A stretch of 64,000 nt of DNA, taken from assembly GCA_046348685.1 (NCBI GenBank), contig JAXMDT010000004.1:62001-126000 (forward strand), in the 5' to 3' direction. This stretch comes from JAXMDT01 sp046348685 (GTDB lineage: Bacteria; Pseudomonadota; Alphaproteobacteria; Rickettsiales; UBA998). Position 1 is the stretch's first letter. Each line of letters starts with the position of its first letter. Below the pieces are notes generated by a model. The model was not told the DNA's origin. It made no database searches and worked only from the letters and a program-made list of their open reading frames with translations. Below are positions 41,901 through 51,074 of the stretch, in pieces. The translations under genes were made by a program, and so were the position numbers.

Positions 41901-43604
41901 TTAGTCTTTTTTGCGGAAATTACGGGCACGGATGACATTGAGCTGGTAGGGGCTGGCTTTACCGCAATTTTTCAGTTCTGTCTGGTCAAGTGATGGTTTG
42001 CCGAAGAGATAACCCTGACCAAAACGCACGCCGCACTCAAAAAGGAATTTCGCTTCTTCTTCGGTTTCTACCATCTCACCGATACCGACGATCTTGAGAG
42101 AGGAAAGCAGGGTACCCATAGCTTTCAGCATCTTGCGGCCCTGGTCGGTTTTCATCGATTCGCGTATATAGGAACCGTCGATCTTGACGAAATCCACCTG
42201 CAGGCTGCGCAGGTAATCGAATGAAGATTCGGCAACACCGAAATCGTCCAGGCAGCAAAGGTTACCGGCCTTGCGCATTTCCTGAATGAAGTCGTTGGCG
42301 ACTTTCATATCCTGAATCTTGCTGGATTCCGTGACTTCCAGAATCAGCTGTTTTTTTACCTTGTCGTGCTTGCTCAGGACTTCGCGGAACGTATCCATGA
42401 ACAGGCTGGAAGAAAGCGATTTACCTGAGATGTTGATGGAAACGACCGGGTTATTATCATTCAGGCGCGCTTCCATCAGCAGACCAAGCGTTTTACTGGT
42501 CATCAAGAGATCGAACTCGCTGATATAACCCGTCTCCTCACCGAAGGTGATGAACTGGAACGGATTCTGGAATCCCGCGCCTTCTTTCAGGCGTACCAGA
42601 CACTCGTAATGATGGATAATGCCGTTCTGAATATCGACGATCGGCTGAAAGGCGATATCGAATTTTTCATCGCTCACCGTTTCCTTGAACTGGCTGATCT
42701 GCTCAACGGTCTGCGAGAGCATTTCCTGATAGCCTTCGGTCAGGGAATTGATGGAAAAATCGCCGCCTTTGCTCTTGGCGAAATTATTGATGGTATAGAG
42801 AATGGCACGGGCGGAATCCTGCTTCGTGAGTTTACTGCCGGCTTTCGCTGCCACTGAAGCAATGCGCATCTGCACTTCTTCGGTAGGCGCGATGTTCTTG
42901 GCTATCTGCATCAAATCGGTGGAAATTTGATCCTTCGTGATTTTCGTTTCATGAACAACCGAAAAAGTGCCTTCTTTAATCAGGCCAGCTGTATCGCCGC
43001 CGAGGGATTTCGATTTCAGGTAATCACTGATATCATCCATCATCTTCGTCGCCTGATCGGGTGTCATGCGATCAAGCATGCTTTTCAGCGTCATGAAGTC
43101 GATAAATGTCATTTCGACATCTTGTTTGGCGGTCAGAATCTTCTGATTCGCTTCTTCGACGAAACCGTCCTTATTGAGAAGACCCGTTACCATGTCGCGC
43201 CGATCCAGCTGACCGGCAATATTTTCTTTTTCTTTCAAAGACAGGCTAACATAGATTGTTGTTTCCAAAGAGAATGCTGAGGCGGTAAACGCCATGGGCA
43301 GCCCTTTGCCGGTTAGCTTTAGATCTACATTTTCAATACGTTTTACTTTACTGTTCAAACCCTTCAGCATATTGCCCGCGCGTTCGCGGTCTTTCTCTTC
43401 AACTAGGGAGGTGAAGGGTTTGCCAATCAGATAATCGCTTTTGAGTGCCAGTAAGCCGCGAAGCGCACCGTCGGCAAATGTAATGATGCCTTGAGGATCG
43501 ACTTCCATCAGGATATCTGCGCTGGCAAACGCGAAACCGAGATACCGGTCGCGGTCAGCTTTCAGCGCGCGAAGGTTGTTCGCTAACTCGTCAACAGGAG
43601 GCAT
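41901..43604 (-). CDS. PAS, degenerate GGDEF and EAL protein (c-di-GMP phosphodiesterase candidate)
   Basis: 567 residues, soluble. Residues 15-110 are a PAS-like sensor (DILMEVDPQGIITFADG). Residues 125-260 resemble a GGDEF fold without its catalytic motif. Residues 310-545 are an EAL domain: YECLVRLK (ECL for EAL), SINISGKSLSS, LEVTESSKI, CLDDFGVAESSF, VKIDGSYIR, GEMVETEEEA and FGQGYLFGKP. The main metal-binding and catalytic residues (E, N, E, DD, K, E, Q) appear present, so phosphodiesterase activity is plausible, with the variant motif a caution. Would lower c-di-GMP and favour motility. Confidence 0.85.
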   Translation of the reverse strand: MPPVDELANNLRALKADRDRYLGFAFASADILMEVDPQGIITFADGALRGLLALKSDYLIGKPFTSLVEEKDRERAGNMLKGLNSKVKRIENVDLKLTGKGLPMAFTASAFSLETTIYVSLSLKEKENIAGQLDRRDMVTGLLNKDGFVEEANQKILTAKQDVEMTFIDFMTLKSMLDRMTPDQATKMMDDISDYLKSKSLGGDTAGLIKEGTFSVVHETKITKDQISTDLMQIAKNIAPTEEVQMRIASVAAKAGSKLTKQDSARAILYTINNFAKSKGGDFSINSLTEGYQEMLSQTVEQISQFKETVSDEKFDIAFQPIVDIQNGIIHHYECLVRLKEGAGFQNPFQFITFGEETGYISEFDLLMTSKTLGLLMEARLNDNNPVVSINISGKSLSSSLFMDTFREVLSKHDKVKKQLILEVTESSKIQDMKVANDFIQEMRKAGNLCCLDDFGVAESSFDYLRSLQVDFVKIDGSYIRESMKTDQGRKMLKAMGTLLSSLKIVGIGEMVETEEEAKFLFECGVRFGQGYLFGKPSLDQTELKNCGKASPYQLNVIRARNFRKKD

Positions 43605-43681
43605 CTACCTGATTCTTTCTACAAAAACCTAATGGTTAATTATAGGTCAGATATATTATTAAAAAGTAAATAAAATGCGAT

Positions 43682-44041
43682 TTAATTAGTGATATTGCGC
43701 TGAAAAATCTGTAATCGTTCAACGATCTCCGAACCAAAAAAACGATTTATATTCTGAATGATATACGTATCCAGATGCTGGATTTCGAGTGAGCGCCCGG
43801 GTGCTACGGTTACCTGCAGAATAGCCTGCTGCTTTTTGGTTTTCGAAAATGTGAGACGCACCGGCGTGCATACGCGGGCAATCTCATAACCGACAATTTT
43901 TGGCCAGTGCGTGATAATATCGCGCCGGTAAAACCCACGCTTTTCCGCGCTTGCTGTAATGGCATAAAGCGAAGCGTCCTCAAGACTTTTTGGAAAAAGA
44001 TAACAACGTTTGGCAGAGTCGGCTGACGTTTTTTTCATCAT
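43682..44041 (-). CDS. DUF721 (DciA-like) protein
   Basis: 119 residues with the DUF721 core: ITHWPKIVGYEIARVCTPVR and LQVTVAPGRSLEIQHLDTYI, IQNINRFFGSEIVERLQI. Relatives of DciA help load the replicative helicase DnaB in bacteria without DnaC, which includes most alphaproteobacteria. Start overlaps the rnhB stop by 4 bases (ATGA-type coupling). Confidence 0.78.
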   Translation of the reverse strand: MMKKTSADSAKRCYLFPKSLEDASLYAITASAEKRGFYRRDIITHWPKIVGYEIARVCTPVRLTFSKTKKQQAILQVTVAPGRSLEIQHLDTYIIQNINRFFGSEIVERLQIFQRNITN

Positions 44042-44634
44042 GCCGCCTCATAGCGTTCTTTGATCGGAGAAAAGCTTTTGCGATGGTGCAGGCAAGGACC
44101 GTGTTTTTCAATCGCTGCAAGATGGGTGGCGGTAGCATAACCGGCATGCCGCTCAAATCCATATTCCGGATGTGCCTCAGCCAGCTCATGCATTATGCGG
44201 TCGCGCGTGACCTTGGCGACGATAGAAGCAGCGGCAATGGAAAGCGAAATCGAATCGCCTTTGATAACGCATTGTGTCTGGCATCCCAGAACTGGGGGAA
44301 AATTGCCATCGATTAATGCCAGGGTTGCTGCGGTCTCCATGGCATCGTAAGCGCGCTGCATGGCGAGCAGGCTAGCACGAAGAATATTAATCTGATCAAT
44401 CTCCTCGACGCTGGCAATGCCAATACCGATGGTTGCGCGCTCCCTAAGTTTATCGAACAGCTCGGCACGTTTTTCAGATGTAAGCTTTTTAGAATCGTTG
44501 ATGCCGCGGGGAATGGCTTTTGCCGGCAGGATGATAGCGGCAGCGACTACAGGGCCAGCAAGCGGCCCGCGGCCAGCTTCATCGATACCGCAGACAATAC
44601 CTGTATGATTTCGCTCAAGCGCTAAATTCGGCAT
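44038..44634 (-). CDS. rnhB: Ribonuclease HII
   Basis: 198 residues. Cleaves RNA in RNA-DNA hybrids and single ribonucleotides in DNA. CGIDEAGRGPLAGPVVAAAI carries the catalytic Asp18 and Glu19; further acidic residues lie in ALIDGNFPP and the SIAAASIVAKVTRDRIM segment, all family hallmarks. Normal length. Coupled to the downstream DUF721 gene. Confidence 0.94.
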   Translation of the reverse strand: MPNLALERNHTGIVCGIDEAGRGPLAGPVVAAAIILPAKAIPRGINDSKKLTSEKRAELFDKLRERATIGIGIASVEEIDQINILRASLLAMQRAYDAMETAATLALIDGNFPPVLGCQTQCVIKGDSISLSIAAASIVAKVTRDRIMHELAEAHPEYGFERHAGYATATHLAAIEKHGPCLHHRKSFSPIKERYEAA

Positions 44635-44685
44635 GACACTCCTACCCGGAGCATCAGGCTAACATGCAAGCGGCAGAAATCGCAA

Positions 44686-45468
44686 CTAGACTTTGGAAAG
44701 GGTCGGCATTTTGCCGTCGATGATCTGCAGCAAGGTATGGTCTTTTTTGCCTAACATCTCGGGGTAAACCCAATAATTCGTCATCACTTTTTTCACATAC
44801 TCACGCGTTTCCCCGTAAGGAATAGAGTTAATGAAGCGGATGGGATCGTTCGATGCACGCTTGCGCCACTGTTCGACAGCGCCCGGGCCCGCGTTGTAAG
44901 CGGCGAGCAGGTAGATCAGGTTGTTACCGATATAGGGCTGTTGCTGCAGATAGCGGATATATTGCTGACCGACGCGGATATTGGTGTGCGGGTCTTTCAG
45001 GTCGGAGCCGACACGGATGACCGGAGTCGCGCTGGATGCGGACGCATATGTGCTTTCAGTCACTTTAATATTAGAGACGAATTTTGCCGTGGAAGGTACG
45101 ATCTGCATCAGGCCGACGGCACCACGCGGGCTTACAGCGCGGGCATTGAAGCGAGATTCCTGATGTGCGATGGCAAGCAGCAGGGCGACATCTGCATTGC
45201 TGTTTACAGTGCGTGCCCAAGCCGGGATCGGATAGTGAGCGGTTTGGCGGCTTGGCTCCGGCCAGTTGGTCTTATGTTGGATCTGGTCGATCATCACGGT
45301 AAGCACCTTCGGCTTTTCCACCGGGACCGGGAAAGCGGCGACATGTTTTACTTCGATGGGTGCGGGTGCAGGGTTTGGAAGGGTCATGGTAAAGGTGATA
45401 CCGAACCAGGCGATCACCATAAAAAAGAGGATGGGAACCGTGCGGGATTCTACTCCGTATGTGCTCAT
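44686..45468 (-). CDS. Membrane-anchored lytic transglycosylase (SLT domain)
   Basis: 260 residues. One N-terminal membrane helix (VPILFFMVIAWFGITFTMTL) anchors it facing the periplasm. Residues 90-230 form an SLT domain: LLLAIAHQESRFNARAVSPR with catalytic Glu104, GAVGLMQIVPSTA, YLLAAYNAGPGAVEQW. Cuts peptidoglycan to 1,6-anhydro products. Because FlgJ here lacks a muramidase domain, a housekeeping or flagellar role in opening the wall is possible but unproven. Confidence 0.88.
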   Translation of the reverse strand: MSTYGVESRTVPILFFMVIAWFGITFTMTLPNPAPAPIEVKHVAAFPVPVEKPKVLTVMIDQIQHKTNWPEPSRQTAHYPIPAWARTVNSNADVALLLAIAHQESRFNARAVSPRGAVGLMQIVPSTAKFVSNIKVTESTYASASSATPVIRVGSDLKDPHTNIRVGQQYIRYLQQQPYIGNNLIYLLAAYNAGPGAVEQWRKRASNDPIRFINSIPYGETREYVKKVMTNYWVYPEMLGKKDHTLLQIIDGKMPTLSKV

Positions 45469-45606
45469 CTAAAAAATGCCTTTCCGTTAATCATTTCGTA
45501 AGGGACGCATGGTATAGGGGAAAATTTGATGCGGAACAACCCTTGAATTTTTAACCTATTGGGAAATAAAGATTTTGGTATTATTGCAACGCAAAAAATC
45601 AATGGT

Positions 45607-46386
45607 TTACGCGTTTAGACGCTTTTTGATCGCTAAAAAATCCTGCCACGCTTGCTTTTTTTGCATGGGCTGTCGCAATAAAAACGACGGATGAAAGGTC
45701 ACCATAACCGGAATTGATCGCCCCTCTAGGTAGGGATTTGTATAAGAGAACTCTTTTCCGCGGAGACGCGTAATGCCTACATTGCTATTTAAGACGGATT
45801 TAGCCGCCGTACCGCCGACCAGTACCAATAGCTTCGGATTTACCAGCGCGACGTGCTTCTGCACGAAGGGTTCGCAGATCGCTAATTCCTCAGGTGTCGG
45901 CTGGCGATTGCCAGGCGGACGCCAGAATAGGGTATTGGTAATATAGAAACTCTCACGCGAGCGGCCGATGGAGAGGAACATCTGATCAAGCAACTTGCCC
46001 GATAAGCCGCAGAAAGGAATCCCTTGCTTATCTTCTTCGGCGCCGGGCGCTTCGCCGATTGCCATGAGTGGAGATTCGGGATTGCCGTCGGCAAAGACGG
46101 TATTGGTTGCCGTCTTCTTCAAGCCGCAGCCGTTGAAATCCATCACTGCCTGTTTTAGCGCGCCGAGCGTCGTCGCGGCGTCGGCCAACTTGCGTGCTTC
46201 GGCGATGGCGGCTGCCGGTGCAATCGGCGCTGAAGTGGAAATTGTCGTCAGCGTAGTATCAGAAGGAGTAGCAACTTTGGGCTCTTCCTTTTTGCGAAAA
46301 CGATTGATGGGCTTGCTTTCAATCGCCTCATCGACGCCCGCTTCGGAGAGCCACATAATATCTTTAAGTGCTGTCGTTTTTGCCAT
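45607..46386 (-). CDS. Uracil-DNA glycosylase, family 4, lacking two Fe-S cysteines
   Basis: 259 residues. The catalytic domain starts near residue 75: MAIGEAPGAEEDKQGIPFCG (motif with GEAPG), ITNTLFWRPPGNRQPTPEEL, LVLVGGTAAKSVL, and the late TFHPSFLLRQP active-site histidine. Removes uracil from DNA. Classical family 4 enzymes bind a 4Fe-4S cluster with four cysteines; here the KCRPPGN cysteine is Trp (FWRPPGN) and only one Cys is present in the N-terminal pair region (NGCGLKKT), so the cluster is probably absent. The first 70 residues are a low-complexity extension. Confidence 0.85.
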   Translation of the reverse strand: MAKTTALKDIMWLSEAGVDEAIESKPINRFRKKEEPKVATPSDTTLTTISTSAPIAPAAAIAEARKLADAATTLGALKQAVMDFNGCGLKKTATNTVFADGNPESPLMAIGEAPGAEEDKQGIPFCGLSGKLLDQMFLSIGRSRESFYITNTLFWRPPGNRQPTPEELAICEPFVQKHVALVNPKLLVLVGGTAAKSVLNSNVGITRLRGKEFSYTNPYLEGRSIPVMVTFHPSFLLRQPMQKKQAWQDFLAIKKRLNA

Positions 46387-46439
46387 GGTCTATTCTGTAT
46401 AGACAAGGATGGCGCCGACGGGAAGCTTAAATAGAGTGT

Positions 46440-47069
46440 TTAGCCTTTGCCTTTTCCATCTTTGTTTTTCAAATCAGGAATGCACGTAGGACTGAAGGTG
46501 AGTTCGTCATCGTAATTGTCCCGGTAAACCGGATTCGTGAGCGCGTTGACGCGGTTTTGAAGGTAGGGCTTATAATCTGCGGGCGCGTTGGCTAAGTATT
46601 TTTTTAATTGCGAAGCGAGAGGCTCATCATATCCTATGTTGATCGCAAAGTGATCGGCGGCACATTCTTTTTCTTTATTTGAATCGCCTTTGTCATTGCG
46701 AATATCATGTCCACCTTCATGAACGAACACCGCGGCAATCTGCATCACGGTGGAATTAGTCAGCAGGGATGGATTCATGAAAACCGTTTCGGTGCCATCC
46801 CCATAATCAAAATAGGCAGCTTCCGTTTTTACCTGATCGGTCCACACCGGCCACGGAAGAGGATCATTCGGATAATAGGTTGCAGACTCTTCACGTGCTT
46901 TCGCAATGGCGGCGTAGACTTTTTCAACCGTCACATTCGGTGCGAGCTTTTTACCCCCTAGCATTTCTGCGAGTCTTGCCTTTTCTGCGTCGGGCGAGCT
47001 TTGATTCGCCGCGGCGCGGGCACGCAATGCGGAATCCATTCTAATATCTTGGGAACTATCAGCCATCAT
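46440..47069 (-). CDS. Putative zinc metallopeptidase (HEGGH motif)
   Basis: 209 residues, no signal peptide. AAVFVHEGGHDI holds a HExxH zinc site (His117, Glu118, His121) and is followed by EKECAADHFA, where Glu135 may be the third ligand as in ImmA/IrrE-like and related peptidases. The surrounding VFMNPSLLTNSTVMQIAAVF fits the beta-strand plus active-site helix layout. Two Lys/Gly-rich residues runs end the protein. Family not identified; proteolytic activity is inferred from the motif alone. Confidence 0.7.
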   Translation of the reverse strand: MMADSSQDIRMDSALRARAAANQSSPDAEKARLAEMLGGKKLAPNVTVEKVYAAIAKAREESATYYPNDPLPWPVWTDQVKTEAAYFDYGDGTETVFMNPSLLTNSTVMQIAAVFVHEGGHDIRNDKGDSNKEKECAADHFAINIGYDEPLASQLKKYLANAPADYKPYLQNRVNALTNPVYRDNYDDELTFSPTCIPDLKNKDGKGKG

Positions 47070-47132
47070 GTTATAGTATAGGAAAGGTATGACGCTTTTG
47101 TGAATTGCTTAAGTGGCTGAAAAGGAAACAAA

Positions 47133-48749
47133 ATGACACGTGAAATGATGGAATGTGACATGGCGATTGTCGGTGCCGGGCCTTCGGGTTTGTCAGCGGC
47201 AATACGCCTGGCGCAGCTTGCAAAAGCCGCAGGAGAAGAAAAAACCATCTTCGTTTTAGAAAAAGGTGCCGAAGTCGGCGCGCATATTATTTCCGGCGCA
47301 GTCATAGAACCACGCGCGCTTGATGAACTGATTCCAGACTGGAAAGAAAAAGGTGCGCCGCTGAATGTGCCGGTCACAAAAGACACGTTTGCGTGGTTGT
47401 GGGATAAAGAATTGATCAAACTGCCAACACCGCCGCAGATGAAGAATCATGGCAATTATATTATCTCGCTTGCCAATTTCTGCCGCTGGCTGGGCAAAGA
47501 AGCGGAAAGTCTGGGCGTGCAGATTTTCACGGGTTTCGCGGGTGCAGACGTTATTATCGAAGACGGCGTGATGAAAGGCGTGATCACCGGCGATTTCGGC
47601 GTCAGCAAAGAAGGGATTCATAAAGCGAATTATCAGCCAGGCATCGAAATCCGTGCGAAAGTGACATTGGTTGCCGAAGGGTGCCGCGGTTCACTGTCGC
47701 AGCGATTGATGGATATATTTAATCTACGCGCAGAATGCGACCCGCAGACGTATGGCATCGGCATTAAAGAAATCTGGCAACTCGATCCATCCCGGCATAA
47801 GCAGGGTGAGGTTGTCCATACCGTCGGTTGGCCGTTGGATAACAGCACCTATGGCGGTTCGTTCATGTATCATATGGAAAACAATCAGCTTGCTGTTGGA
47901 TTGATTGTGGGGCTGGATTACAGAAATCCTTATCTCGATCCGTATCTGGAATTTCAGAAATTCAAAACCCATCCGCAGATTGCGCCTATTTTCGCCGGTG
48001 CCAAGCGGATTGCCTATGGCGCGCGCGCACTGAACGAAGGTGGGTATCAATCGATCCCCAAACTGGCATTCCCTGGCGGCGCGTTAATAGGTGATGCGGC
48101 AGGTTTTCTGAACGTTGCGAAAATCAAAGGCACGCATAATGCGATGAAGTCGGGCATGCTGGCAGCAGAGGCGGCGTTTGCTGCGATCAAAAATAATACG
48201 GATATGACATCCTATGAAACAGCACTCAAAAACTCGTGGGTGTATGACGAGTTATATAAGGTACGTAATATTCGCCCCGGCTTTCATAAAGGATTGCTGC
48301 GCGGGCTCGCTTATGCTGCGTTCGACACATACATTATGAAGGGTAAGGCATCGTGGACATTATCCAATCACGCCGATCACACGCAGTTGAGGAAAAAGGA
48401 CGATGCAACGCCTCCGAAATATCCAAGGCCGGATGGCGTGCTGACATTCGCGCGTCTGGATTCGGTATTTCTTACGGCAACGAATCATGAAGAGGATCAG
48501 CCCTGCCATCTTACATTAAAGGATTCTGCATTGCCGATTGACGTCAACCTGGCTGAATACGACGCACCGGAACAGCGTTATTGTCCCGCAGGTGTGTATG
48601 AAATTGTCCAGGAAGAAGGACGTGCACGATTGCAGATCAATGCACAAAACTGCATCCACTGCAAAACCTGCGACATCAAAGACCCAACGCAAAACATCGT
48701 CTGGGTTACGCCGGAGGGTGGCGGCGGTCCGAAGTACGGGAATATGTAG
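47133..48749 (+). CDS. Electron transfer flavoprotein-ubiquinone oxidoreductase
   Basis: 538 residues, full length. N-terminal FAD site CDMAIVGAGPSGLSAAIRLA, the quinone-binding and membrane-facing middle (GIGIKEIWQLDPSRHKQGEV, GGYQSIPKLAFPGGALIGDA), and a C-terminal 4Fe-4S site NCIHCKTCDIKDPTQNIVW. Passes electrons from ETF (fatty-acid and amino-acid dehydrogenases) to ubiquinone at the inner membrane. Its presence argues for an aerobic respiratory life. AAGGAAAC precedes the ATG. Confidence 0.96.
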   Translation: MTREMMECDMAIVGAGPSGLSAAIRLAQLAKAAGEEKTIFVLEKGAEVGAHIISGAVIEPRALDELIPDWKEKGAPLNVPVTKDTFAWLWDKELIKLPTPPQMKNHGNYIISLANFCRWLGKEAESLGVQIFTGFAGADVIIEDGVMKGVITGDFGVSKEGIHKANYQPGIEIRAKVTLVAEGCRGSLSQRLMDIFNLRAECDPQTYGIGIKEIWQLDPSRHKQGEVVHTVGWPLDNSTYGGSFMYHMENNQLAVGLIVGLDYRNPYLDPYLEFQKFKTHPQIAPIFAGAKRIAYGARALNEGGYQSIPKLAFPGGALIGDAAGFLNVAKIKGTHNAMKSGMLAAEAAFAAIKNNTDMTSYETALKNSWVYDELYKVRNIRPGFHKGLLRGLAYAAFDTYIMKGKASWTLSNHADHTQLRKKDDATPPKYPRPDGVLTFARLDSVFLTATNHEEDQPCHLTLKDSALPIDVNLAEYDAPEQRYCPAGVYEIVQEEGRARLQINAQNCIHCKTCDIKDPTQNIVWVTPEGGGGPKYGNM

Positions 48750-48755
48750 GATTGT

Positions 48756-48809
48756 AATACCAACGAAGGCCGGTATCCACGTGGATCCAGGCCTTTGCCG
48801 GTGTGACAA
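48756..48809. repeat. Dispersed palindromic element
   Basis: Left arm AATACCAACGAAGGCCGGTA with TCCACG, right arm TGGATCCAGGCCTTTGCCGG with TGTGAC; the arms are complementary with few mismatches. Same family as 52354-52438 and, more distantly, 16747-16829. It lies just after the ETF-QO stop. Confidence 0.75.
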
Positions 48810-48872
48810 AATTCAGCTGCTTGCCCTGCTCTTATTATAGGAGTACTACTACCCCAAAAGCAGGAGTTCTCC

Positions 48873-50429
48873 ATGGCCCAGCCCGCAATCCAATCCATTT
48901 CCACCGAAAAACTGACCCTTGCCCAGGATGGCAGGATTCTGATTGGCAAAGGTACGGTGCCGCAATATCTGACACTGAAATATGCTAACCGGCATGGTTT
49001 AGTCGCTGGAGCAACAGGAACAGGCAAGACGCTAACATTGCAAGTGCTGGCGGAGGGATTTTCTAAACAAGGCGTTCCGGTGTTTGCCTGCGATGTAAAA
49101 GGCGATCTTGCTGGCATTGCCGTAGCGGGTGCGACGAATCAAAAAATTGAAGAACGCCTTTCTAAGCTGGGCGGCATTGAAGATTTTGCCTTTGCGTCCT
49201 GCCCGTCGCAGTTTCTCGATGTGTTTGGCGAAAAAGGCTGTCCGGTGCGCGTGACGGTTTCTGATATGGGGCCGCTACTTTTTTCGCGTCTGCTCGGATT
49301 GAGCGGGGCGCAGGAAGGCGTGCTGCAAGTCGCCTTCGCGATGGCAGATGCGGAAGGAATGCTGCTGCTCGATTTAAAAGACCTCAAAGCCATCCTCCAA
49401 TTCATGAGTGAGCATAAGGATACGGTGAGTAAAGAATATGGCCTGGTCAGCCCAACCTCCATCGCCGCAATTCAACGCGCGCTGTTGACACTGGAGCAGG
49501 AAGGTGCATCACAATTTTTTGGCGAACCGGCGCTGGAGCTTTATGACCTGATGCGCGTCGATCAAAAAGGGCAGGGTGTCGTTAGCGTGCTTGCGGCAGA
49601 AAAACTCTATCAACAACCGATGCTCTATGCGTCATTCCTGCTATGGCTGCTTTCGGAGTTGTTTGAAAATCTTCCAGAAGCAGGAGATCTGGACCGTCCG
49701 AAAATAGTACTGTTTTTCGATGAAGCGCATTTGCTGTTCGAGGATGCACCGAAAGTGCTGGTCGATAAAGTAGAGCAGGTCGTGCGCCTGATACGCTCGA
49801 AAGGCGTAGGCGTTTATTTCGTAACACAAAACCCGCTCGATATTCCTGTCGATATTCTGGGGCAGCTCGGTAACCGCATCCAGCATGCACTGCGCGCCTT
49901 CACGCCAAAAGATACCAAGGCGATCAAAACAGCCGCGGAAAATTTCCGCCCGAATCCGGCGTTCGACACATATAAGGCTATTACGGAACTCGGAGTAGGG
50001 GAAGCACTCGTTTCTGTTCTGGAAGAAAACGGCGCGCCTTCGGTGGTGGATCGCACGCTGATTCGCCCGCCTGCCTCTCGCATTGGCACGATTACAGATG
50101 CAGAGCGTAAACAGGCGATTGTCGCCAGTGCGATTTCCGGAAAATATGATAAAGTTCTGGATCGGGAATCGGCATACGAACGTTTGAGCCAACGTGCCTC
50201 CGAACCGTCGCCAACGTCATCGCGCTCGCCGTGGCCGCATAGCACTCCTCGTCAGGAAGCGCCTGAGCCGGAACCGGCACCGAAACGTGCAAAAAGCAGT
50301 AGTGGTTATCAGCGCCAGAGTTACGGCGAAGCGGTTGCAAAAAGTGTATTGCGGTCGGTCAGTAGCCAGGTTGGAAGGCAATTGGGCAATCAGATTATTC
50401 GGGGTGTGCTAGGATCAATCTTGCGATGA
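48873..50429 (+). CDS. HerA-like ATPase, DUF853 family
   Basis: 518 residues. Walker A GLVAGATGTGKTLTLQVLAE (about 46-58) and Walker B KIVLFFDEAHLLFEDAP, with GVYFVTQNPLDIPVDILGQL and RIQHALRAFTPKDTKAI, all diagnostic of DUF853 proteins of the HerA/FtsK superfamily. Cytoplasmic; role unknown, often called helicase HerA-like. The C-terminal 80 residues are Pro/Ser/Arg-rich and end in a hydrophobic Gly-rich tail (SQVGRQLGNQIIRGVLGSIL). Ribosome site CAGGAG. Stop overlaps grxB start by 4 bases. Confidence 0.92.
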   Translation: MAQPAIQSISTEKLTLAQDGRILIGKGTVPQYLTLKYANRHGLVAGATGTGKTLTLQVLAEGFSKQGVPVFACDVKGDLAGIAVAGATNQKIEERLSKLGGIEDFAFASCPSQFLDVFGEKGCPVRVTVSDMGPLLFSRLLGLSGAQEGVLQVAFAMADAEGMLLLDLKDLKAILQFMSEHKDTVSKEYGLVSPTSIAAIQRALLTLEQEGASQFFGEPALELYDLMRVDQKGQGVVSVLAAEKLYQQPMLYASFLLWLLSELFENLPEAGDLDRPKIVLFFDEAHLLFEDAPKVLVDKVEQVVRLIRSKGVGVYFVTQNPLDIPVDILGQLGNRIQHALRAFTPKDTKAIKTAAENFRPNPAFDTYKAITELGVGEALVSVLEENGAPSVVDRTLIRPPASRIGTITDAERKQAIVASAISGKYDKVLDRESAYERLSQRASEPSPTSSRSPWPHSTPRQEAPEPEPAPKRAKSSSGYQRQSYGEAVAKSVLRSVSSQVGRQLGNQIIRGVLGSILR

Positions 50430-51073
50430 AACTCTATTATTATGATCACTGTCCATATTGCGTGAAAGCACGCATGATTTTTGGTCTGAAAGAAGTACCG
50501 CTGACTTTAGTACCGGTGCTCAACGACGATGTGGAAACGCCAACCAAATTAGTTGGTAAGAAAGTCGTTCCTATTCTGGAGAAAGAAGACGGCACCCACA
50601 TGCCGGAAAGTATGGACATTGTGCGGTACATTGACGGCAAATATGGCAATGGCCCACTGCTCGATGGTCCTGCTAATCCTGCAATTGCCGCTTGGCTGGA
50701 TAGCCGGTCCTATGCGAGCAAACTGACGATGCCGCGCTGGGTGAAATGCGATTTGCCGGAATACAAGACGGAAGCAGCACGCCGTTATTTCAAAGAGAAA
50801 AAAGAAGCAGCAATTGGCTCGTTCGACGAGCATCTTAAAAAATCGGCGGTGTACATAAAGCAATCGGAAGCGGATTTGCAGAAACTTGAACCGCTGATCC
50901 AGTCGAAAGGTGCAGTGAATGGTGCGCCGTCGGAGGATGATATCCATCTGTTTGCGGCGCTGCGCAGCCAGACCATCGTGAAGGGCCTGAACTTTCCGCA
51001 CAAGGTGGCGGAGTATCTTGAAAATATGAGCGCGCTTTCAAATGTGCCGCTCTATTTTTCAATGGCAATTTAA
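50426..51073 (+). CDS. grxB: Glutaredoxin 2 (GrxB type)
   Basis: 215 residues. MKLYYYDHCPYCVKARMIFG contains the CPYC redox site (Cys9, Cys12); the thioredoxin-fold half (VGKKVVPILEKEDGTHMPES, with cis-Pro) is followed by an all-helical GST-like C-terminal domain, the GrxB architecture. Reduces disulfides with glutathione in the cytosol. ATGA overlap with the upstream HerA-like gene implies coupled expression. Confidence 0.93.
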   Translation: MKLYYYDHCPYCVKARMIFGLKEVPLTLVPVLNDDVETPTKLVGKKVVPILEKEDGTHMPESMDIVRYIDGKYGNGPLLDGPANPAIAAWLDSRSYASKLTMPRWVKCDLPEYKTEAARRYFKEKKEAAIGSFDEHLKKSAVYIKQSEADLQKLEPLIQSKGAVNGAPSEDDIHLFAALRSQTIVKGLNFPHKVAEYLENMSALSNVPLYFSMAI

Positions 51074-51074
51074 C

